64,000 bases of DNA from Tenrec ecaudatus. Its lineage: Eukaryota; Chordata; Mammalia; Afrosoricida; Tenrecidae. A program made the translations under genes and the position numbers. The notes beneath the pieces are model-generated. The model saw nothing but the letters and a program-made list of their open reading frames with translations, ran no database searches and was not told where the DNA came from. Shown one piece after another: positions 57,950 through 64,000 of the stretch. Numbering within the stretch: the first letter of the stretch is position 1; every line of letters begins with the position of its first letter. The DNA is taken from positions 43,107,501 to 43,171,500 of the forward strand of contig NC_134546.1 in NCBI RefSeq assembly GCF_050624435.1, written 5' to 3'.

Positions 57950-58095
57950 GGGTGTGTGGGCTGCTAACTGAAAGGTAAGCAGTGCAAACCCACCACCCAT
58001 TCCTCGGCAGAGATCAGACTTTCTGCTCCAGTAAAGATTTCCTGTATAGTCCCTGTGAGTGGGAATCCACTCAACAGCAGTGTATTTGGGACTGA
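57950..58095 (+). mobile_element. AfroSINE-type SINE
   Basis: GTGTGGGCTGCTAACTGAAA, GGTAAGCAGTGCAAACCCAC, TTTCTGCTCCAGTAAAG and GAGTGGGAATCCACTCAACA are in forward order. It abuts the previous copy. Confidence 0.78.
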
Positions 58096-58550
58096 TATGT
58101 GCATGTGGGGGAGAGAAGCTTGGGCATTAAAGCAGCTGAGGCCAACGACTGACTTTCTGTTACAGACTGAAGCCAGTCACTTCAGAGTCTGTTATGAAAA
58201 GCCTGGGAAACAAACGACTCTGTAAGAAATGTAATTTGATCAACATTATTACTGAGTGGACTTTGGGCTGGCTATCTGTGATAAATCTTTCATTATTAAA
58301 TACCAAACAAGATTAATAAGCTGCCAAACCATATCCAATTCATACAGTTCCCTTGACAAGCATGCTCACTCCTTTAATATGAATATGAACCAAACCTACT
58401 GGAGAAAGTGAAAATGAGCTGAGAAATTAATCAAAAATACCATTAAGACCAAATGAAGACCATATGCAGCTTATTTCTTGATTTGTAATCAGTGCCAGTG
58501 GACCCCCCAAACAGTAGGATATTCAATAAGGGCTGCATTTGGAAGTAGAT
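58096..58550. other. Intronic DNA, nothing recognised
   Basis: No feature was recognised. Confidence 0.5.
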
Positions 58551-58660
58551 GCATGATGGTGACAATGATGATGATGGTGGTGATGACGACGACAATGATG
58601 AAGATACCGATATCATGATATTGATGAAGACATTATTATATTGATAATGATGCCAACCCT
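58551..58660. repeat. Imperfect (GAT)n/(GAC)n trinucleotide region
   Basis: Runs of GATGATGATGGTGGTGATGACGACGACAATGATGAAGAT type continue as degenerate GAT/TGATA units. The minus-strand serine-rich open frame here reflects the repeat. Confidence 0.85.
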
Positions 58661-58974
58661 CTGGGACTATTTGCTCTGTACAAGTCCTGCCTTCCAAAAT
58701 TTCACAAGTTATATGAGAATAAAAATGAATCTTACTACTGCAATTGAATTCAGGAGAAGCCTCAAGGGGTTAATAATTTGATCCAATTGGCAAGGCTAAT
58801 AAGTGATCTGCTCATAGGGAGTCTGCTTTCAGAGTTTGTTTGCCTAACTAGACCGCTAGGTTTCTCAGAAGGGGAACCAAGGTTCTGACAGAATTTTGCA
58901 GATATACTATTCGTATGCCTCTTGAGAAGGAAGATAGAGTCTTACTATTCATAAGTCAAGGCTCTTGGTTATCT

Positions 58975-59560
58975 AGTGCTGCAAATGGAAATACTACATA
59001 GATGACTTTAATAAACAGAAATTTAATGATAGAAATGAAAGGTGGGGAGCCCAGAAGTCCAATCCTGAGTGCAAGCGATCTTTAGCTCTCAGTCAGGTTG
59101 GGAGGAAGAGTCTTGTCTCCTTTCAACACGGGTGGACCATGCAGTCCCTGGAGCATTCCAGTTGTCTTGGCATCACTCTTCCCACTGGTCTAGGAGATTC
59201 TCAGCACAGGGACCGTGCTACCAAAGGAAATGCTTAGCTCCTTTTCTTGTTTGTCGTTGTTTTATTGGTTGTACCAAAGTCTGTCTTCTCTCTCCTTGTA
59301 TCGCTTGTAAGATAAAAAGTGATGTAGATCACACCCCAGGGAAACTTCCTTATGCATCATGGCTGTGGCCTAAGTAAGGATACTGAATTCCACCCTTGTC
59401 TGCTTGCAACTAATTGGCTTATCAGATCACATCACATCACATCACATCACGGGGAGTTATTATATTATTACATAACTTCCAAATCATTGAGGATCATGGC
59501 CCAGCCAAATAGCTACATCTTTTGGAGGGATACAATGCAATGCATGATATAAGCAAAATG
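58975..59560 (-). repeat. Interspersed repeat with 'gtgctgcaaatggaaatac' head, copy A
   Basis: CTAGTGCTGCAAATGGAAAT, AACAGAAATTTAATG, CCCACTGGTCTAGGAGATTC, TCAGCACAGGGACCG and GTAAGATAAAAAGTGATGTA, ending near CATGGCCCAGCCAAATAGC, match a repeat I have seen in Afrotherian DNA but cannot name securely. Part of it recurs at 60104-60275. An (ATCAC)5 tract lies at 59426-59450. The orientation given is arbitrary. Confidence 0.5.
59426..59450. repeat. (ATCAC)5 pentanucleotide repeat
   Basis: This is five perfect ATCAC units, within the copy A repeat. Confidence 0.95.
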
Positions 59561-60103
59561 TCACATACTTACCAAACCAAACCCCCTTTCCTTCATCCTC
59601 CTTGTAGTTCTATTTGTAGGTGTTTGCTATAGTCCCCAAATTGAGATGGTTTCAATGTGAAAAGGGAACAAATACCTCCCTGTAGTCACAGAGCTAAAAT
59701 GTCATCTAGCTGCATCCAACCCAAAGCAATCTGGCTTCCAATGGATGCTTTTCCACCACACCATGCTCTCTGTTTACTCTTCAATGGATCTACCAGAGCC
59801 CCTGGAAGAGATCACATGAATGTATCCCCTCAACCTTTTCTATTTTATGAGGTCTGAGCACTGGAAATTTGCCAGATGAGTTACCTTAGTTCAGGTGCTC
59901 AGAATTACTGATAGACTAACTCTTCACCTGTACTAGGGTCAGGACAGAGTGTCTCATGCTTTGAGAGTCCTAAGGGAAAAAAAATCAATGAACCTTAACA
60001 CCCTATAGGTTTAATGATAATTCTGTAGTCTCATCCCATGGTCGGAGACTCTGTAACGGAGCAGTGGCTTGAGTAATAGCCAGTCTCTCTCTTGCTCCAT
60101 CTC

Positions 60104-60275
60104 AATCTTCCCACTGGTCTAGGAGGTTCTCAGCACAGGGACCCTGCTATCAAAAGCAATGTTTAGCTCCTGTTTTTTTGTTTTGTTGTCCCCTTGGTTG
60201 TACCAAAGTCTGTCTTTCTTTCTTTTGTAAGATAAAAAGCGATGTAGGTCACCCCCCAGGGAGACTTCCATAGTT
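60104..60275 (-). repeat. Interspersed repeat, copy B (partial)
   Basis: CTTCCCACTGGTCTAGGAGG, TTCTCAGCACAGGGACCCTG, TTGTACCAAAGTCTGTC and GTAAGATAAAAAGCGATGTA are close to 59172-59330, including the shared order and spacing. Orientation is arbitrary, as in copy A. Confidence 0.6.
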
Positions 60276-60279
60276 TGTA

Positions 60280-62655
60280 TCCTGTTTTGATCAAGTATCC
60301 GTTTTGCATGGATTTTCTTTAGTTCCTTTGTTTTTCATTTTTTGCTTTTTGTTTTGTTTTAAAGCTAATAGATCTCTTTAACTAGCCCATCTTTTGATTT
60401 TTAGTATTGGCTTCTTTTAGAAATATGTTTCACACAATTTCAATCAAATCCAAAAGATTATGTCACATGATTATAAAGTTAGCAAACGAGTCTTTTGAAA
60501 TGTTTAATCTGCAACTAAAATAGAAAAAGAAATAAGATATTTACCTGAACTTGCCCAAATATTATAAATCGTATCTTTAAAAAGCAATAGTAAACACTTT
60601 CTAGTATACTGAATCTTCCAAATGTCCCATCAATAAGCAAATAAATAACGATTTGAATTTTTAACCAGGTAGCTATTGCTGTATCAACAATAGCAGATGA
60701 TGATATTATTAAAGGAAGTCTGGAAAGGATTTATAGTAATTGGATTAAACCAATTATTTTATCATCATAATAAAACAAAAGATAGAATTGTTGACATTTG
60801 AAACAAGAATAGATCTCAATAGAAGATTTCTATAATTATAATTTTTAACCTTCTTGGCAAATTCCAAGTCATAATTAGAAATATTAATGGTAGGCTCCTT
60901 TTTGTTTTATACTATTTAACTGCATTCTTAAAAATATGACAACCATTTTGAAATCTCTTTTAAATTCTCTTCTCCTATGAATATTAATTTTCTTTTCCTA
61001 TGTATATTCTGCTTTGTTGTCATTGTTGTTCACAAATGGACATGCGATATATTAATTAATTTTCACCTTGGTTGTTCGCAACCAGCCTCTCAAGTATTGC
61101 CATCTTCTCTTTAGCCATAAGCATGTAAGGATAGGTCAAGCTGTTAACGGTAAAATTTTGAATTTGAGCTGATTTTAGTAAGATATGACCAGAGAAGTGC
61201 CAGCTCTGAAAGAATGTGTCATGGAAGAAAACATCAAGATATTATTAGCACGTCCCTGAAAAATGAACAACTAATAATCCACACTGTCTTGAACCGCAAG
61301 TAAAGAGAATGTTTTGATGTCAACCAAGAGAAGAAAGTATATTTACTGTAACCTCTGGCTACACTCCAATTAACATCTGACAATAAAAATCTATCATTAG
61401 CACATAAGATTAAAAAATTGCACACAATGATAGGTGAGTTGCAAGGCACTGTGCATTTAACTACAGACCAAGATGGAACAAACGTCAATCCAGCACTTGC
61501 GGTGTGTCGGCATCAATTTTTTTATCATCTTTTCAAGTTAAAATTAAATTACCCCACCATCATTTGAAGTAGTGATAATACAATTTTCTGTTTAATCATC
61601 AGTTCTCTTAAGATTCGCAGTCCCAATTTATTTGATATCTCCCACCAAAAAAAATCTCTGTAAAAAGAACTTATGGAAGCATTTCCAAATCATGTATACA
61701 AGTTGGCCTTTGAAGAAAAGTAAATGCTATCTCAGCATTTTACATATTTTTAATTTTCAGTGAGTTGCTCATATTGTTTAGCTTACAATATCAGTAGCTC
61801 CAATCTGAGCTATAAAATGTGAATTACTTGAATGGATTTTTCAAGCAAATAAGTTAGACTGCAATTAGCACAGACAACCAAACTGTATTCCTTCTGGGGA
61901 AAGGAAGACGGTCACTGCATCTATTTGATTTTCCATTCACCAAACAAACAAATGCAAACGGAATGAAACAAAACTTGTTGCTACCTGCAACATCCCTTTG
62001 ACATCCAAAGTTATGCCTTACTACCCCTCAGCTAAATCTTTTAAAAAACTGAATTTTTCCATTCCTGAACCACATCTTAATTTTAAGGACTTAATTTTTC
62101 ATGGAATATGTAGTATATTTTTTATTTAAAGAAATAAAAAAGAATATTGCATTTTTCATGCCCTGGCCTTTCAAAAACTATCCTAGGTGTTCCAATGGTA
62201 TTATGTTGTCCATCAAGTTTTCATAGCTGGAAGCTGCATAATGTAAGCCTCTCATTCGTGTTTGACTAACACATTTAAGTCATTAAAGAGACTAATGAAG
62301 GGCGCTATTTTTTAATTAAACATCTCCCCACCCTTGGGATTATTATTTTACCACAAACAGTACTACAGGCCACTTTCTAGAATAAATTTTTTCCTCACTC
62401 AAAAACTACAATAGAATGGAAATACATTAACTCGTAAAAGCAGAAACAAAACAAAAGCAGTCTGCTGTTTATCATACATGGTTACCGGAAGTGAAAATAA
62501 TGAACGTGTCAGGAAGATCAGTGCAAAAATAACTGCAGCCGTTACCAGTGTAAAAGGCTCGTGACTCGGACCATTTCGACCTCAGATGGCCTCGAGCCTG
62601 ATAAGAATATTTAAAAATAATTGCAATTGCCAACGACCCCTTCTCTTTCCATAGT
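60280..62655. other. AT-rich intronic DNA, nothing recognised
   Basis: There is no exon, RNA gene or clear repeat landmark. The open frame at 61234-61488 (minus, 84 codons) shows no resemblance. Confidence 0.5.
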
Positions 62656-62659
62656 TGAG

Positions 62660-62735
62660 TCTTGTTTCACATGGCACTGAGCAGAGTGCCTGGCCCACAG
62701 TGGGCACAAAGCACGTGTTGATGGAATTGTGACTG
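62660..62735 (+). mobile_element. L2-type 3' fragment
   Basis: GAGCAGAGTGCCTGGCCCAC and AGTGGGCACAAAGCACGTG follow the L2/MIR 3' core 'gaacagtgcctggcacatagtaggcgctcaataaa'. It is short. Confidence 0.5.
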
Positions 62736-62739
62736 GAGC

Positions 62740-62915
62740 TCCCATGCACCCCGTGAGACAGCTACTACCACAATTTCAGAGAGACGGACACCGACGTACA
62801 GAAAATGTAAGGCAGTTGCCCAGAGTCACATGGCAAAGAACCGAACCTTGAACCGAGAGCTGTCCATCTGGAAAGCGAGTATTCGGAACTACAACGACCT
62901 CTGTGCCTGTGGAGG
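62740..62915 (-). mobile_element. MIR SINE
   Basis: CCCGTGAGACAGCTACTACC, AATGTAAGGCAGTTGCCCAG, AGTCACATGGCAAAGAACCG and AACCTTGAACCGAGAGC are the antisense MIR core in order (cacaaccctatgaggtag...aagtaacttgcccaaggtcaca...). Confidence 0.72.
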
Positions 62916-63539
62916 GGAAACGCCCAAAGTGGATCATTTCAAAGGCTAGCCACTGCCCCAGAATCTAGAAAATGCCTGCCAGCCACTTGATTTCCTAAAA
63001 TGAGAACTTCTGTTTACAAAAGCAAGTAAAAGGTAAGACCCCCAAACAGACGGCTTTATGTTATAAACATCAGTATGAAATCCAAATGACATATACCCAA
63101 CAGCACGTAAAGGAACACACAGCACAAGAAGGATCACTGCCGTGGGGTGTGCCATTTTCATGAACCAGGCCCCCTGCTTCATATTATCCCTGAGCTTAGC
63201 TCGACATTTCAGAAGCAATTTTTTGTGGGGAGGGGAGGTGGGGGGCAGGTGAAAATACATAATCCAAAGTTACTCAACAATCCAGTATGACTCTAGGTCT
63301 CAAAGGGACCCTTTCTGACTTCAGATGCCATGTGCCACTGACCAGTGCCTGTCCCAGAAATAATGGCCTCTTTGGAAGTTTGTGAATCAATTGACATGAA
63401 TCATTAATGCAAATGAGGGAAAGGGCCATTAAGACAGATTACACAAAAGCAGTTGATGAACATAATATATAGGCTTACGAAATAACTCTGTAAACTAAGT
63501 AAAAATTAATATAATTTGTCAGGGTAAAATGCACTCTTA

Positions 63540-63592
63540 TCACGTCATTGAGTCCAATGCGACATAGTGACCCTATAAAATGAGACATGTCT
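63540..63592 (-). mobile_element. AfroSINE-type SINE 3' fragment
   Basis: CACGTCATTGAGTCCAATGC followed by GACATAGTGACCCTATAAAA resembles the reverse SINE 3' end (ccatcgagtcgattccgactcatagcgaccctat). Only about 50 bp remains. Confidence 0.45.
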
Positions 63593-63881
63593 TAAATCAA
63601 CTGGCAACATAATACTTAACACAAAAAGTATTCATTTGAAGTTTGGGGCTTTTTCAAATTAAACAATGAGGTCTCAGTTTTGTTTTAGGCACGCTAATCA
63701 ATACAATATGACAAAGAGAGAAAAGGACAGTTTAGCTGATTGGAAAAACAACCAAAGACTGTAACAAACCCAGATCCACACTATTGGATGTGAAAAGAGC
63801 TACTTTAAATATTCTAAGGGTACCAGGCCTGAGAAGGATACCTAGAAAACGAATATGTAAAGGGATCAGCTGCTGAAGTCA

Positions 63882-64000
63882 GCAGGTTAGTTTATTTATT
63901 GTGCCAACCTGGCCAATAAACACATGTGGGGTTAATTGAAGGGCGGAGGGATAAATGGCTCGGTGAGCCTCGCCTATCTAGTTCCCTGGTCTCTTGCTAT
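63882..64000 (+). mobile_element. LTR-like repeat, cut by the window end
   Basis: TTAGTTTATTTATTGTGCCA, ACCTGGCCAATAAACACATG, GGGGTTAATTGAAGGGCGGA and AATGGCTCGGTGAGCCTCGC look like the 5' part of a tenrec-type MaLR-like repeat. The sequence runs off the window, so the end motif cannot be checked. Confidence 0.4.

Larger units (their letters stand above)
42642..64000 (-). other. NRXN1: NRXN1 intron upstream of the 172-bp exon (partial)
   Basis: This is the 3' part of the intron before the 172-bp exon; its donor end is beyond the window. I searched the minus strand by eye for the preceding LNS6 exon (with residues like RADRLAIGF and GLGDYLELHI) and did not find it. In mammals that exon is separated by a very long intron. 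The part nearest the exon, 43300-43800, is moderately GC-rich and non-repetitive, with no identified function. Confidence 0.8.

Noticed and set aside
42642..64000. Search for the preceding LNS6 exon or the beta-neurexin first exon
   Set aside because: No minus-strand match to the expected residues was found; a very long intron is expected here.
1..64000. CRISPR-like arrays, prokaryotic operons or novel defence systems
   Set aside because: The tandem units seen are microsatellites or retroelement sequence. The window is intronic mammalian DNA with no clustered genes.

Overview
The window is vertebrate genomic DNA from inside one large gene: NRXN1 (neurexin-1), transcribed on the minus strand. 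Only about 580 bp is protein-coding, in three exons with good splice sites: 42470-42641 (172 bp), 8306-8395 (90 bp) and 6578-6897 (320 bp). Together they encode most of the sixth LNS (laminin G) domain and the start of the Ser/Thr-rich juxtamembrane stalk. The 90-bp exon is the splice-site-4 (SS4) cassette that controls which synaptic partners neurexin binds. Reading frames match across all junctions with the cassette included or skipped.

The repeats point to an Afrotherian mammal, most likely a tenrec such as Echinops telfairi. Three things support this: (1) many tRNA-derived SINEs of AfroSINE type, on both strands; (2) decayed RTE-type LINEs of the kind common in Afrotheria; (3) two SPIN-like hAT elements, a horizontally transferred family reported in tenrec among a few scattered vertebrates. 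The species call is an inference.

Layout. 1-6577 is the intron downstream of the 320-bp exon, with L1 3'-UTR copies at 1-520 and 4207-5597. 6578-8395 holds the last two exons, a 1,408-bp intron between them, and a UAAA/UUAA-rich block just downstream of the SS4 donor. 8396-42469 is a 34,074-bp intron with SINEs, MIR, a SPIN copy, several L1 3'-UTR copies (22748-25372, 27666-30128) and two RTE 3' fragments. 42642-64000 is the 3' part of the next intron upstream, with a second SPIN copy, an RTE body split by an L1 insertion (49115-51225), LTR-like sequence, a U2 snRNA pseudogene, microsatellites and further SINEs. No other NRXN1 exon, CpG island, tRNA gene, CRISPR array or independent gene was recognised. 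Other open frames are short, intronic and mostly lie in repeats.

The most interesting parts are the intact SS4 cassette with its probable STAR-protein (Sam68/SLM) control element, the two SPIN relics with hAT-type target duplications, the L1 3'-UTR family with internal ~248-bp repeats, and the nested or inverted retroelement arrangements.
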